A stretch of DNA of 64,000 nucleotides from Rhizobium sp. ARZ01 (GTDB lineage: Bacteria > Pseudomonadota > Alphaproteobacteria > Rhizobiales > Rhizobiaceae): assembly GCF_014851675.1 (NCBI RefSeq), contig NZ_JACVAE010000005.1, positions 291,024 through 355,023 of the forward strand, read 5' to 3'. Numbering within the stretch: position 1 is the first letter of the stretch; every line of letters begins with the position of its first letter. A program made the translations under genes and the position numbers. This document shows, one piece after another, positions 43,986 through 52,633 of the stretch. Below the pieces are notes generated by a model. The model made no database searches. It worked only from the letters and a program-made list of their open reading frames with translations, and was not told the DNA's origin.

Positions 43986-44883
43986 AATCATCTGTGGCAG
44001 GCATGGCCGCAAATCCGCTCTTCAAGAAATCGACAAAACCTTCAATCAAAGTGGATTTCTGATGCAGTTTTGATCTCAATAACCACACTCCGAACTCAAT
44101 CTTGGGTTCGAAGCGCCGCACCAGCACATTCTCAGTCGGGAAATCGTGAGCACTGAATGGATCTATAACTGAAACGCCAACTTTTTCCCCCACCAAGGCA
44201 ATAGCGGCATCCGACTGGCCGGTCTCTATTTGGAGGTGACGTATCACACCGAAGTCGGAAAACACCTTGTCGATCTGCATCCTCGCGCGGTCCTGTTTCC
44301 CGAGCGATATGAATTTCTCGCCTTCAAGGTCGCGCGCATGGATTACCGCCTTCGAGGCGAGAGCGTGACCTGAAGGTAGGATGCATACGGCCTTGACGCT
44401 TTTGATGTGAATGCTTTCGATCTCCTCCCGATCTCCGGGAAGAAAGCTGACGCCGACATCCATTTGCTGAGCGGCAACTGCGTCAATCAGGCTGATACTG
44501 CGCATGCTTTGCAAATGAAACTCCAGATCGGGTCGTTCTGATATATATGAGGCGATCATCCGGGGTAGAATTCGCTTTCCGATCGCTGGAAACGACCCTA
44601 CGCTGATTGCGCCCCACTTCTGCTGGCGCAGGGCTTCCGTCACGCGCGAAACACGATTGAGCCCATCGAAAATGCGATTGACTTCGACCAGGAGAGCCGC
44701 CGCTTCCCGCGTCGGATGCAACCGGTTCTTGACCCGTTCGAACAGGCTGAACCTGCAGCTTTGTTCCAGCATGGTAATCTGTTGGCTTATCGCCGGCTGA
44801 GACACGTTGAGCATCTGCGCGGCGCCGCTGACGCTTCGGCAGGACATCACTGCTCTGAACGCCTCCAATTGCCTCACATTCAT
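43984..44883 (-). CDS. LysR-family regulator of the polar amino-acid ABC island
   Basis: 299 residues. The N-terminal winged HTH is MNVRQLEAFRAVMSCRSVSG, AAQMLNVSQPAISQQITMLE. The effector domain shows LPRMIASYISERPDLEFHLQ and VGVSFLPGDREEIESIHIKS. It is transcribed divergently from the ABC importer operon across a 137-base gap, the classic layout for a LysR activator that responds to a substrate or product of the neighbouring pathway. The effector is unknown. Confidence 0.85.
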   Translation of the reverse strand: MNVRQLEAFRAVMSCRSVSGAAQMLNVSQPAISQQITMLEQSCRFSLFERVKNRLHPTREAAALLVEVNRIFDGLNRVSRVTEALRQQKWGAISVGSFPAIGKRILPRMIASYISERPDLEFHLQSMRSISLIDAVAAQQMDVGVSFLPGDREEIESIHIKSVKAVCILPSGHALASKAVIHARDLEGEKFISLGKQDRARMQIDKVFSDFGVIRHLQIETGQSDAAIALVGEKVGVSVIDPFSAHDFPTENVLVRRFEPKIEFGVWLLRSKLHQKSTLIEGFVDFLKSGFAAMPATDD

Positions 44884-44932
44884 CCGTTCGACTTCTCCAA
44901 TGCGCTATATGTTTATTAGTAGGCCTTATGAA

Positions 44933-44958
44933 AATGAAAGAAAACAGTATTATTCATT
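44933..44958. promoter_or_regulatory. Candidate LysR operator
   Basis: Arms AATGAA and TTCATT with a 14-base spacer, midway between the LysR gene and the ABC operon. The A/T-rich surround and position suit a LysR site, but short arms make this weak evidence. Confidence 0.3.
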
Positions 44959-45020
44959 ATGGTTGGAACTTGCTAAATAGCCCATGAAATCACCGGTTAA
45001 ACAAAGGGGAATGAAGCGCG

Positions 45021-45848
45021 ATGAAGAAGATTTTCGCAATGGTGTGCGGGGCCGTGGCGTCTGCGACCGTCGGTGCCGCTCCGGCGCTGGCCGACCAGCT
45101 GGACGAGGTTAAGTTGCGCGGCAAGATTATCGTCGGCATCAAAAACGATTACCGCCCGTTCGGCTTTCTCGACAAGGATGCGGCTCTCAAGGGCTTTGAA
45201 ATTGACCTCGCCAAGCAGGTCGCCAAGAAAATCCTGGGCTCGGAAGATGCGATCGAGCTTGTGCCGGTCATCGCTTCGAACCGTATCGAGCTGCTGAACG
45301 CCGGACGCATCGACCTCATCCTGGCCACGCTCGGACAAAACCCGGAACGCGCCAAGGTCATCGATTTCACCGAAGCCTACTACATGATGGCCGGTATCGA
45401 ACTGCTCAGCCCGAAGGATGCTACAATCCAGTCCTGGGAGGATATCAGCGGCAAGAAGCTCTGCGGCGTTCAAGGTAATCTCTACAATAAGACGATTACC
45501 GGGAAATACGGTGCCGAGACGGTGCTGTTTACCGGCACGGCCGAGATGTTCAAGGCCTTTCAGGATGGGCGTTGCGATGCGATCGCCTTCGACGGGCCGA
45601 TCTTGAGGCAGAAGATTGCCGAGCCGGAATGGGCGGAGAAGTACAAGATCGCGCTCGAGACCTTCAATTACATCCCGATCGCCGGTGGTGTGCGTAAGGA
45701 CGAACCGGCCTTCCTGAAGGCGGTCAACGAGGCGATCCTGTCGGCTGAAGCTGCCGGCGTACTCGTCAATGCGGAGAAGGAATTCGCCATGGGCGAAAGC
45801 GAGTACGTGACCAAGCGGGCCGCCGACGCCGCCGCCGCTGGCCACTAA
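45021..45848 (+). CDS. Amino-acid ABC transporter substrate-binding protein (family 3)
   Basis: 275 residues. The signal peptide is MKKIFAMVCGAVASATVGAA, then PALA cleavage. The SBP_bac_3 fold starts KLRGKIIVGIKNDYRPFGFL, continues GFEIDLAKQVAKKILG, and ILATLGQNPERAKVIDFTEA, with the usual Arg/Asp ligand-binding residues (RIDLILATLG). A GGGG-type ribosome-binding site precedes ATG 45021. The ligand is probably an amino acid or amino-acid derivative. A strong hairpin separates it from the permease genes, which would keep its expression higher. Confidence 0.85.
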   Translation: MKKIFAMVCGAVASATVGAAPALADQLDEVKLRGKIIVGIKNDYRPFGFLDKDAALKGFEIDLAKQVAKKILGSEDAIELVPVIASNRIELLNAGRIDLILATLGQNPERAKVIDFTEAYYMMAGIELLSPKDATIQSWEDISGKKLCGVQGNLYNKTITGKYGAETVLFTGTAEMFKAFQDGRCDAIAFDGPILRQKIAEPEWAEKYKIALETFNYIPIAGGVRKDEPAFLKAVNEAILSAEAAGVLVNAEKEFAMGESEYVTKRAADAAAAGH

Positions 45849-45859
45849 TTCCCCGCAGT

Positions 45860-45888
45860 GCCGGGCCACATGCCGCATGTGTCCCGGC
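45860..45888 (+). terminator. Intra-operon hairpin after the binding-protein gene
   Basis: 13-base arms GCCGGGCCACATG and CATGTGTCCCGGC pair at 12 positions around CCG, 11 bases after the stop. With no T-run it probably stabilises the upstream mRNA or attenuates read-through, giving excess binding protein. Confidence 0.65.
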
Positions 45889-45998
45889 GTAACGCACATG
45901 CGACGGTCCGATGCCGGTGCCATCGCAGAAATTCCAGATAGCAGCGACCGGCTTTAGGCACGGGTTCGTGTCCTCTAGCTAGTGCAGGACCAATATCC

Positions 45999-46724
45999 AT
46001 GATTTTCGGATTGGACTTCAATTGGCTGACTGATCAGCTCTATTTCAGTTGGCTGTTGAATGGCCTTTGGGTCACGATGTTGTTGGCTTTGATCGGCACA
46101 GCCTCCATGCTGGTCGTTGGCGTAGCCGGCGCAGCGATCGTTCATTTCAGGGTGACATTTGTTCATCCACTTGTGATCGTTCTTGTGGATCTGTTCAGAA
46201 ACACGCCGCCGCTGGTGCAGCTTTTCTTCCTCTATTTCATGCTGTCCGACCTCGGGGTCACCATCACCGACCATACGACTGGCGCTCAGATCCCGATGTT
46301 TTCCGGGTTCGCCTGCGTCGTCATCTCGCTCGCTCTCTACAATGGCTCCATCGCCGTCGAGATCGTCCGTTCGGGTATCGGGGCCGTGCCTTCCCAGACC
46401 GTTGAGGCTGCGAGGGCGCTCGGCTACTCGCGCGGGGCAATTTTTCGTCTGGTTGAACTGCCGCTCGCCATGCGCACAACCATTCCCAATATGACCAGCA
46501 ACGTTGTGAGCCTGATCAAGACCTCGGCCCAAGCCTCTCTGGTGGCCGTTGCCGACGTGATGTTCTACGCCACGCAAATCAGCCTGGAAACATTCCTTAA
46601 CCTGGAGGTGATGATCGTGATTTGGATCATCTATCTTGTGATCGCATCGATCACGACCTTCGCAGCCAAGTTGATTGGCGAGCGCCTTTCCGTGCCGGGC
46701 TTTTCCGGAGGCGTTGGGGTCTGA
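45999..46724 (+). CDS. Amino-acid ABC transporter permease, first subunit
   Basis: 241 residues with about five membrane helices. The HisM/GlnP-type permease motif is EAARALGYSRGAIFRLVELP, following DLFRNTPPLVQLFFLYF. Its stop overlaps the next start (TGATG), so the two permeases are coupled and form a heterodimer. Confidence 0.85.
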   Translation: MIFGLDFNWLTDQLYFSWLLNGLWVTMLLALIGTASMLVVGVAGAAIVHFRVTFVHPLVIVLVDLFRNTPPLVQLFFLYFMLSDLGVTITDHTTGAQIPMFSGFACVVISLALYNGSIAVEIVRSGIGAVPSQTVEAARALGYSRGAIFRLVELPLAMRTTIPNMTSNVVSLIKTSAQASLVAVADVMFYATQISLETFLNLEVMIVIWIIYLVIASITTFAAKLIGERLSVPGFSGGVGV

Positions 46725-47521
46725 TGGGACATTCGAGAAACGCCTTCTTCGGCTTCCTGGGCGTCATCGCCTTCATGGCCGTCGTCTTCGTCATCACCTA
46801 TCGCGACGATAGCGGGAATGCGTTCCAGCTCCTCGTCAATCGCACGCCGCTTCTGCTAACGGGAGCGCCGGACTTTTCAGCGGTCAGCGGCGGCTTTGCC
46901 GTGAATGTCCTGGTCAGCTTCGTCGTCATGACGATCTCCTCACTTGCCGGCTTTTCGCTGGGCGCGATGATGGTCTCCAATGCGTCGGTCACGCGCAATT
47001 TGGCGATCGTCGTCATGAACGTCATGCGCAATTCACCCTGGCTGGTCGTTCTTTACGCAACGCTCTACCTGCTTCCGTTCAAGACTTCATTGTTCGGCTA
47101 CACCATCTATCTTTCGCCGTTCATCAAAGCGGTGGTGGGTCTGTCGGTGCCGGTCACGGCGTATATGGCGGAAGTGTTCCGCTCCGGCATTCGTGCCATT
47201 CCCGACGGACAGTGGGAATCGGCGCGGGCGCTCGGCTACACCCGCCGGCAGATCATGAGCTCAATCATCCTGCCGCAGGCCCTGCCGATCATGCTCCCCA
47301 ACATCATGACCACCTACGCCATGCTGTTCATCGGCACCAGCCTCATAGTCGTTACCGGCACCACCGACATCATGTCCATCGGCAAGACTGTCATCGCCGC
47401 GGACGGCGACCGGTATGCGACCGCCATCTACCTCTACATTCTGCTCATGTTCTTTGTGTTCGCCTATCCACTGGCGACCTGGAGCCGAAGCCTGGAACGT
47501 CGCCTGAGGATGCAATACTGA
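46724..47521 (+). CDS. Amino-acid ABC transporter permease, second subunit
   Basis: 265 residues from the ATG at 46724. Features: NVMRNSPWLVVLYATLYLLP, then the EAA loop ESARALGYTRRQIMSSIILP and QALPIMLPNIMT. About six membrane segments, with a longer periplasmic region near the N-terminus (NRTPLLLTGAPDFSAV). It ends one base before the ATPase start region. Confidence 0.85.
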   Translation: MGHSRNAFFGFLGVIAFMAVVFVITYRDDSGNAFQLLVNRTPLLLTGAPDFSAVSGGFAVNVLVSFVVMTISSLAGFSLGAMMVSNASVTRNLAIVVMNVMRNSPWLVVLYATLYLLPFKTSLFGYTIYLSPFIKAVVGLSVPVTAYMAEVFRSGIRAIPDGQWESARALGYTRRQIMSSIILPQALPIMLPNIMTTYAMLFIGTSLIVVTGTTDIMSIGKTVIAADGDRYATAIYLYILLMFFVFAYPLATWSRSLERRLRMQY

Positions 47522-47522
47522 T

Positions 47523-48275
47523 ATGACCAAAAGCACGATCGAGCCGATTATCGAGATTTCGAACATCCGAAAGTCCTTTGGCCACGTGAGTGTGCTGAAT
47601 GACATCTCCATGGCGGTCCAGCCAGGAAGTGTCGTCTGCATCATAGGGCCGTCGGGATCGGGCAAGTCGACCCTCCTGCGATGCATCAACGCGCTGGTGC
47701 CCATCGATGCCGGCACGATCAGGGTTGGTGAATTCGAAGTTGAGAAGCTGCAAACCGAAAAACAACTAGTGCCCCTCCGGCACAAGGTTTCAATGGTGTT
47801 TCAGCAATACAATCTCTTTCCGCATCGCACGGTCTTGGAAAACATCGTCATGGCACCGGTCAAGGTGCTCGGCCAGAACAAGGCTGATGTTGAAAAGCGC
47901 GCGCTGGAACTCCTCGGCAAAGTCAAGCTGACGGGCAAGGAAAACGCCTATCCGGGGCAGCTTTCCGGCGGTCAGCAGCAGCGTGTGGCGATTGCCCGCG
48001 CGCTGGCCATGCAGCCGCAGATCATACTTTTCGACGAAGTCACGGCGGCCCTTGATCCGGAAATGGTCAAAGAGGTGCTCAACGTCATTCGCGATCTCGC
48101 CAGCGAAGGCATGACCTGCGTTCTCGTAACCCATGAGATGCGTTTCGCCGAGGAAGTTGCTGACGAGGTCTATTTCACCGATCGCGGAGTGATCGTCGAG
48201 CACGGCCCACCCGACGAAATGTTCAAGAACCCCAAAGACGAGCGCTTCCGCGAATTCCTATCCAAAGTCCTGTAA
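47523..48275 (+). CDS. Amino-acid ABC transporter ATP-binding protein
   Basis: 250 residues. Walker A GPSGSGKSTLLRC, Q-loop MVFQQYNLFPHRT, signature LSGGQQQRVAIARAL, Walker B IILFDEVTAALDPE, and switch His CVLVTHEM. DEVTAALD in place of the commoner DEPTSALD keeps the catalytic Glu. It energises the permease pair upstream; one base separates the genes. Confidence 0.9.
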   Translation: MTKSTIEPIIEISNIRKSFGHVSVLNDISMAVQPGSVVCIIGPSGSGKSTLLRCINALVPIDAGTIRVGEFEVEKLQTEKQLVPLRHKVSMVFQQYNLFPHRTVLENIVMAPVKVLGQNKADVEKRALELLGKVKLTGKENAYPGQLSGGQQQRVAIARALAMQPQIILFDEVTAALDPEMVKEVLNVIRDLASEGMTCVLVTHEMRFAEEVADEVYFTDRGVIVEHGPPDEMFKNPKDERFREFLSKVL

Positions 48276-48289
48276 GGCTAGTTAACATC

Positions 48290-49312
48290 ATGAAAAAATA
48301 TAAAATTCTTGTCCCAGATGCCCACCAGCGGGATCTTGAGATCGAAAAGAACGTGTCGGGAGACCATTTCGACTATGTGATCTACGACGAAACGGATCCC
48401 AACGCGATTGCTGATAGCGACTGGCGGTCGTGTGATGCCATACTCGTCTGGCATCGCATGCGCATCCAGCCCGAAACGATCGCCAAGCTCGACAACTGCA
48501 AGCATATCGTCCGCGTCGGCGTCGGCTTCGACAACGTCCACGTTGCGGCCTGCCGTGATGCCGGCATTCCGGTCTCGAACGTTCCGAACTATGGAACCAC
48601 CGAGGTGGCGGACCACGCTCTGGCAATGATGCTCTATCTGGTGCGCGGCATCGGCAGTTATGAGAAACGGATGAAGGCCGATCCGGTCGCTGGCTTCGTT
48701 GCCGAAAACGTTCCGGTCGTACGCCGCATCCGTGGCGGCCATTTCGCAGCCATCGGTCTTGGCCGCATCGGTACCGCCGTGGCCCGTCGCGCTGCCGCTT
48801 TCGACATGAGCGTCGCCTATTTCGACCCCTATCTGCCGGAAGGCCACGATCTCGGCATCGGCTTCGAACGTCGACACTCCCTTGAAGGGCTGCTCGCGGA
48901 TGCCGACGTGGTCAGCATTCATACCCCGCTCAACGAAGAAACCCGATCCATGGTTAACGATGAGCTGTTGGCGATGTGCAAGGACGATACCGTGTTCATT
49001 AACATCGCACGCGGCGGTCTGGTGGACATCGAAGCACTCGAGCGAGCGCTGCGTAGCGGCAAACTCGCCGCCGCCGGTCTCGATGTCCTACCTCAGGAGC
49101 CGCCGGTCAAAGAGCCAACGCTTTTGACCGCATGGCGGAACGACGAGGAGTGGCTGGCCGGCCGATTCATCGTTTCTCCGCATGCCGCCTTCTACTCCGA
49201 GGCCGGTTATGTCGATATGCGCACGTTCTCGGCGCAAATCCTGATGGACTTCTTGCTCAAGGGAAAAATTCGCAACAACGTCAACCCCGGTTGGCAATCG
49301 GTCAAGCCATAA
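48290..49312 (+). CDS. CtBP-like D-2-hydroxyacid dehydrogenase
   Basis: 340 residues. The NAD-binding motif is FAAIGLGRIGTAVARRAA. Catalytic residues: Arg in INIARGGLVD, Glu in DVLPQEPP and His in VSPHAAFYSE. The substrate-domain segment IVRVGVGFDNVHVAACRDAG is typical of the C-terminal-binding-protein branch. The enzyme should oxidise or reduce a 2-hydroxyacid/2-oxoacid pair. It follows the transporter ATPase by 14 bases, so it probably acts on the imported compound. Confidence 0.85.
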   Translation: MKKYKILVPDAHQRDLEIEKNVSGDHFDYVIYDETDPNAIADSDWRSCDAILVWHRMRIQPETIAKLDNCKHIVRVGVGFDNVHVAACRDAGIPVSNVPNYGTTEVADHALAMMLYLVRGIGSYEKRMKADPVAGFVAENVPVVRRIRGGHFAAIGLGRIGTAVARRAAAFDMSVAYFDPYLPEGHDLGIGFERRHSLEGLLADADVVSIHTPLNEETRSMVNDELLAMCKDDTVFINIARGGLVDIEALERALRSGKLAAAGLDVLPQEPPVKEPTLLTAWRNDEEWLAGRFIVSPHAAFYSEAGYVDMRTFSAQILMDFLLKGKIRNNVNPGWQSVKP

Positions 49313-49328
49313 CGGTCGGAGAAGAAGC

Positions 49329-50000
49329 ATGGCACACATTCGTATCGACCAGCCGTTCCACCGGCTTAGCCACGACGTTTTGGCAGCCTGGCGGGAAATC
49401 CCGCCGGCGGTAGCCTCGGATTGCATGAACCGTACACAGTCGCTCGGTTCCGCCTTGAAACCGGTCAGCACCGGGCTGACCGTTTGCGGTCAGGCGCGGA
49501 CGGCCGAAGTCATGGTGGGTGATTGCGCCAGTATTTGCGAGCTCATCGGTGCGGCCCGGCCGGGCGAAATCCTTGTGGTTGATGCCGGCGGCTTCGAGGA
49601 CACCGCAGTGTGGGGCGGCATCATGACCGCCGAAGCCTCCCATCGCAAGCTGGGCGGCGCCGTCGTCCATGGCGCCGTACGCGATGTCGCCGAAATTCGG
49701 CAGCTGGGTTTCAACATGTTCTGCAAGGCCGTAGTGCCGAAGGGACCGCATCAGGGTTTCGGCGGTGTCATAGATGGCCGCATAGCCATCAATGGCGCAA
49801 CAATCCGCCCCGGTGATGTCGTCATCGGCAATGACGATGGCATCGTTGTCATCCCGCTGGAGCGCGCCAGTGAGATCTTGGCAGCCGCCCAGGCGCACTT
49901 GAAGAAGGAGGCCGTCTACATCGATGGTATCCGCAATGGCCAGACGATCATGGAAATGTACAAGATGACGATGTCAAAGGTCCTGGAGCCAAGTTCCTGA
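49329..50000 (+). CDS. RraA-like protein / 4-hydroxy-4-methyl-2-oxoglutarate aldolase family
   Basis: 223 residues. The family core is visible: VASDCMNRTQSLGSALKPVS, GGIMTAEASHRKLGGAVVHG, AVRDVAEIRQLGF, then PGDVVIGNDDGIVVIPLERA. Many members are metal-dependent class II pyruvate aldolases or oxaloacetate decarboxylases. Placed 17 bases after the dehydrogenase, it may cleave or decarboxylate the resulting 2-oxoacid. GGAGAAG precedes the ATG. Confidence 0.8.
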   Translation: MAHIRIDQPFHRLSHDVLAAWREIPPAVASDCMNRTQSLGSALKPVSTGLTVCGQARTAEVMVGDCASICELIGAARPGEILVVDAGGFEDTAVWGGIMTAEASHRKLGGAVVHGAVRDVAEIRQLGFNMFCKAVVPKGPHQGFGGVIDGRIAINGATIRPGDVVIGNDDGIVVIPLERASEILAAAQAHLKKEAVYIDGIRNGQTIMEMYKMTMSKVLEPSS

Positions 50001-50022
50001 TCCTGCCCATCGGCTAACCAAC

Positions 50023-50051
50023 CGTGCTGGTCGTGCCCCACGGCCAGCACG
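50023..50051 (+). terminator. Hairpin after the RraA-like gene
   Basis: Perfect 8-bp arms CGTGCTGG and CCAGCACG with a 13-base loop, 22 bases after the stop. A weak T-tract follows (GGGTTTCGG). It may separate the transporter operon from the cyclodeaminase gene. Confidence 0.5.
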
Positions 50052-50281
50052 GGTTTCGGCGTACCTCTTCAGGCGCCGCAGTTTCATACCGGACCGCTCA
50101 ATGTCACATCGTCACGCCCCTTTGATGGCAAGACTGACTGCCATTTTCGGCCATGCACCCAGCCCCCTGCAACTGCTTTAACCTCGGCAATGGCGACGTC
50201 AGCATATTCTTTATGCCGGAAGAGAAAAACCGCAGCAGCCGACTCTCAGTCGTGAACTTGGCGAATATAACGGACAGCAAA

Positions 50282-51244
50282 ATGCAAAAAGTACCCCGCA
50301 TCATCGACGCCCGGACCGCGGCAGACCTCCTTCCATTCGAGACGCTGATCGAGCGGTTACGCCGGGCCTATGCCGATGGCTGCCATGTCCCGGAGCGCCA
50401 TCATCATCGCGTGTCGATGGAAAGCGAGAGCGAAGCCACGCTCCTCCTGATGCCGGCATGGTCGAAACAAGGCGCAGAACGCTATCTCGGCGTCAAGCTT
50501 GTCAACGTCTTTCCCGACAACACGCAGATAGCGCTGCCAGGCCTGTTTTCGACCTATATCCTCTCCGATGGTAGAACCGGCGCACCACTGGCCTTTATCG
50601 ACGGTAACGTCATCACCAGTCGTCGCACGGTCGCCGCGTCCGCACTGGCCGCGGACTATCTAGCCCGCAAGGATGCCGACACATTGCTGGTGATCGGCTC
50701 CGGCCGCGTTGCCAGCCTTTTGCCCTATGCCTATGCCGCTGTCCGCAAGTTCGGGAAGGTCCTGATCTGGGACATCCATGAGAAAGGTGCCAAAATGCTG
50801 GCGCAGAAGCTTGTTGCCGACGGTTTCAATGCCGAGGCTGTAGACGCGCTTGAGCCTGCTGTGCGCCGGGCGGACGTCATCACAGCTGCGACGCTGTCGA
50901 GCCAGCCTCTTGTCCTCGGCGCCTGGGTAAAGCCCGGCACGCACGTCGATCTCATAGGCGCGTTTACGCCGCGCATGCGCGAGAGCGACGGGGCTCTATT
51001 GCAAAAGGCATTGATCTTCATCGATACCGAAGAGGCCATGATCGAGGGTGGCGACATCGTCGCTGCCGTCAATGAAGGTTTCATTGATCGTGACGCCATC
51101 AAGGGCACGCTACAACAGTTGTGCGCCGGCACGGTAAAAGGCCGACACTCGGACATCCCGATCTCCTGCTTCAAGGCGGTGGGGACGGCATTGGCGGACC
51201 TCGCTGCCGCCTCTCTTGTTTATGAAGCGATAACGGCCCACTAG
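50282..51244 (+). CDS. Ornithine cyclodeaminase / mu-crystallin family protein
   Basis: 320 residues from ATG 50282 (an ATG at 50153 would add 43 non-conserved residues). Features: PFETLIERLRRAYADG, YLGVKLVNVFPDN (substrate Lys), ALPGLFSTYILSDGRTGAPL, and the NAD site LLVIGSGRVASLLPYAYAAV. The C-terminal DLIGAFTPRMRE is typical. Members catalyse ornithine cyclisation or act as ketimine or imino-acid reductases. Located downstream of the importer and dehydrogenase, a role in degrading an amino or imino acid is inferred. Confidence 0.85.
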   Translation: MQKVPRIIDARTAADLLPFETLIERLRRAYADGCHVPERHHHRVSMESESEATLLLMPAWSKQGAERYLGVKLVNVFPDNTQIALPGLFSTYILSDGRTGAPLAFIDGNVITSRRTVAASALAADYLARKDADTLLVIGSGRVASLLPYAYAAVRKFGKVLIWDIHEKGAKMLAQKLVADGFNAEAVDALEPAVRRADVITAATLSSQPLVLGAWVKPGTHVDLIGAFTPRMRESDGALLQKALIFIDTEEAMIEGGDIVAAVNEGFIDRDAIKGTLQQLCAGTVKGRHSDIPISCFKAVGTALADLAAASLVYEAITAH

Positions 51245-51254
51245 AGGACCTTAC

Positions 51255-51455
51255 CAGGTCGCGGCGTCCGATGTGGTTTGGCGAAGCGGCAAGATGAGCA
51301 CCTACGGTCCGGGATCACGCTTCGGCGTCCTACACGATGACTACGGCACCGTGCCCGCTGCCGAAGACCTGAAGCCCGGCAAGAGCAGCAATCACGGCCA
51401 AGCCATTTCCTTCGAGTTCATCCTCGAGACCAACCCGGCAATTTTCTCGCCATGG
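51255..51455 (+). pseudogene. Siderophore-binding protein fragment
   Basis: About 65 residues: WRSGKMSTYGPGSRFGVLHD, DYGTVPAAEDLKPGKSSNHG, QAISFEFILETNP. This is the inter-lobe part of iron-siderophore periplasmic binding proteins (FatB/CeuE-like). Both ends are missing. The remaining DNA up to 51690 has no recognisable gene. Confidence 0.6.
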
Positions 51456-51693
51456 TCCAACGCGCATCGTTGCGGTTGTGGCTGCGCGCTTATGAGTCTA
51501 CGGCCTAGAGTGCGACATCCCCGTCGATCTTGGCATCGAAGTCAACGTCAATACTCCCAGCAACCCTGGCAGCCCTTCAAATACTTGGCCCTCAATCGCT
51601 TGCGCGCGGCGCTTGAACCATCTCATTCTTGCCACACCGCTGACATCTGCCTGTTGTGCTTGCCTGCTACACCTTCTCTGAAAGGTGTTCACC

Positions 51694-51855
51694 ATGCACG
51701 ATATGACTATGTCACAGGTCTTGCGAGACCCTATGATCAGGCAAATGTTGCGGGCCGATGGCACCAGCCTGAAATCCTTCGCGCGCCTTCTCAAAAAGGC
51801 TGCGGTGATCATGATCGCTGAGAAGGCGGCTGACACCATTCTGCATCAGGTTTAA
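51694..51855 (+). CDS. Small conserved rhizobial-type protein
   Basis: 53 residues from ATG 51694, with AAAGGTG at 6-7 bases. The sequence MHDMTMSQVLRDPMIRQMLR and ADGTSLKSFARLLKKAA resembles the short proteins common in rhizobia that carry a V-L-x-D-P-x-I-x-x-[LM]-x-R-A-D core. Function unknown. Correct ribosome-binding site and family look make it real despite its size. Confidence 0.55.
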   Translation: MHDMTMSQVLRDPMIRQMLRADGTSLKSFARLLKKAAVIMIAEKAADTILHQV

Positions 51856-52168
51856 GAGTGGTTGTCCCTTGCCTCCGAATGAAGGGAGATATGGATGAGC
51901 ACCGGGGCAATGCGGTGCGCATGGTGAACCTTGTAGTAATGCCGCTGAACGACAACTGCAGGGATCATGCAGCGCTAGATGGGCCAACGGTTCGATTCCC
52001 ATCAAGGCGATGAGATCGATGTGCTCACTATCTGATAACAGCGAAGCCGGTGGGCTAGCGCTGCGGCTGGCGCAACCGATCCGCCCATCGCTACCTAGAA
52101 GGCCAGCCATGGGCAGCATCAGAGCTTCGAAGCTGAGGGTGTGACTGGTGTGCGGCTCCTGGAATCCT
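51856..52168. other. Intergenic region without recognisable content
   Basis: 313 bases. No frame shows a family, and no strong hairpin was found. A GGTTCGATTCCC near 51988 looks like a tRNA T-loop, but no tRNA folds around it. Confidence 0.4.
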
Positions 52169-52606
52169 TTACGGCGCTTGGATTAGTTCCAGCACCAGGC
52201 CCTCTGGGTTGCGCAAATAGGCGATGCGTGCTCCCTGGTTGGGGCCCGCGTCGATAACGATCACTTCGCCCATCGGTTCGAGGCCATGCTTGCTCGCTTT
52301 CGCGAGCGCAGCATCGATATCAACATTGAACCCGAGGTGCAGCGAACCGAGATCGCATGCGCGTGGCGCAAAGGCCTGGCGTTCATCTGGACCTGAATAG
52401 GCCAAAAGCTCGACGGTGCCGCCGCTGGCATTGCGCATATAGGCAATTTCGACGCGCGCCCCGGGTACGCCGATGACGCGTGAGATCAGGTCGGGATCGC
52501 GCGGCGCGCGCGAGACCAGTTCGAACTCGAATAGATCGCTGAACAGCGCGATGGAGCGGTCAAGATCGCCCACCGTGATACCGGTGTGGTTGAGCGTTAC
52601 GGACAT
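52169..52606 (-). CDS. VOC-family (glyoxalase-like) protein
   Basis: 145 residues, two beta-alpha-beta-beta-beta modules. LNHTGITVGDLDRSIALFSD has the first metal-ligand His; SLHLGFNVDIDAALAKASKH and IAYLRNPEGLVLELIQ supply the second His and the final Glu. The fold suits a lyase, isomerase or epimerase acting on a small oxo-compound. It is the last gene of the leftward dehydrogenase operon and probably processes an intermediate. Confidence 0.8.
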   Translation of the reverse strand: MSVTLNHTGITVGDLDRSIALFSDLFEFELVSRAPRDPDLISRVIGVPGARVEIAYMRNASGGTVELLAYSGPDERQAFAPRACDLGSLHLGFNVDIDAALAKASKHGLEPMGEVIVIDAGPNQGARIAYLRNPEGLVLELIQAP

Positions 52607-52633
52607 ATGAACCTCCTCATGTTATTGCTCGCA

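Noticed and set aside
51960..52010. tRNA-like T-loop (GGTTCGATTCCC)
   Set aside because: No acceptor, D or anticodon stem can be formed around it.
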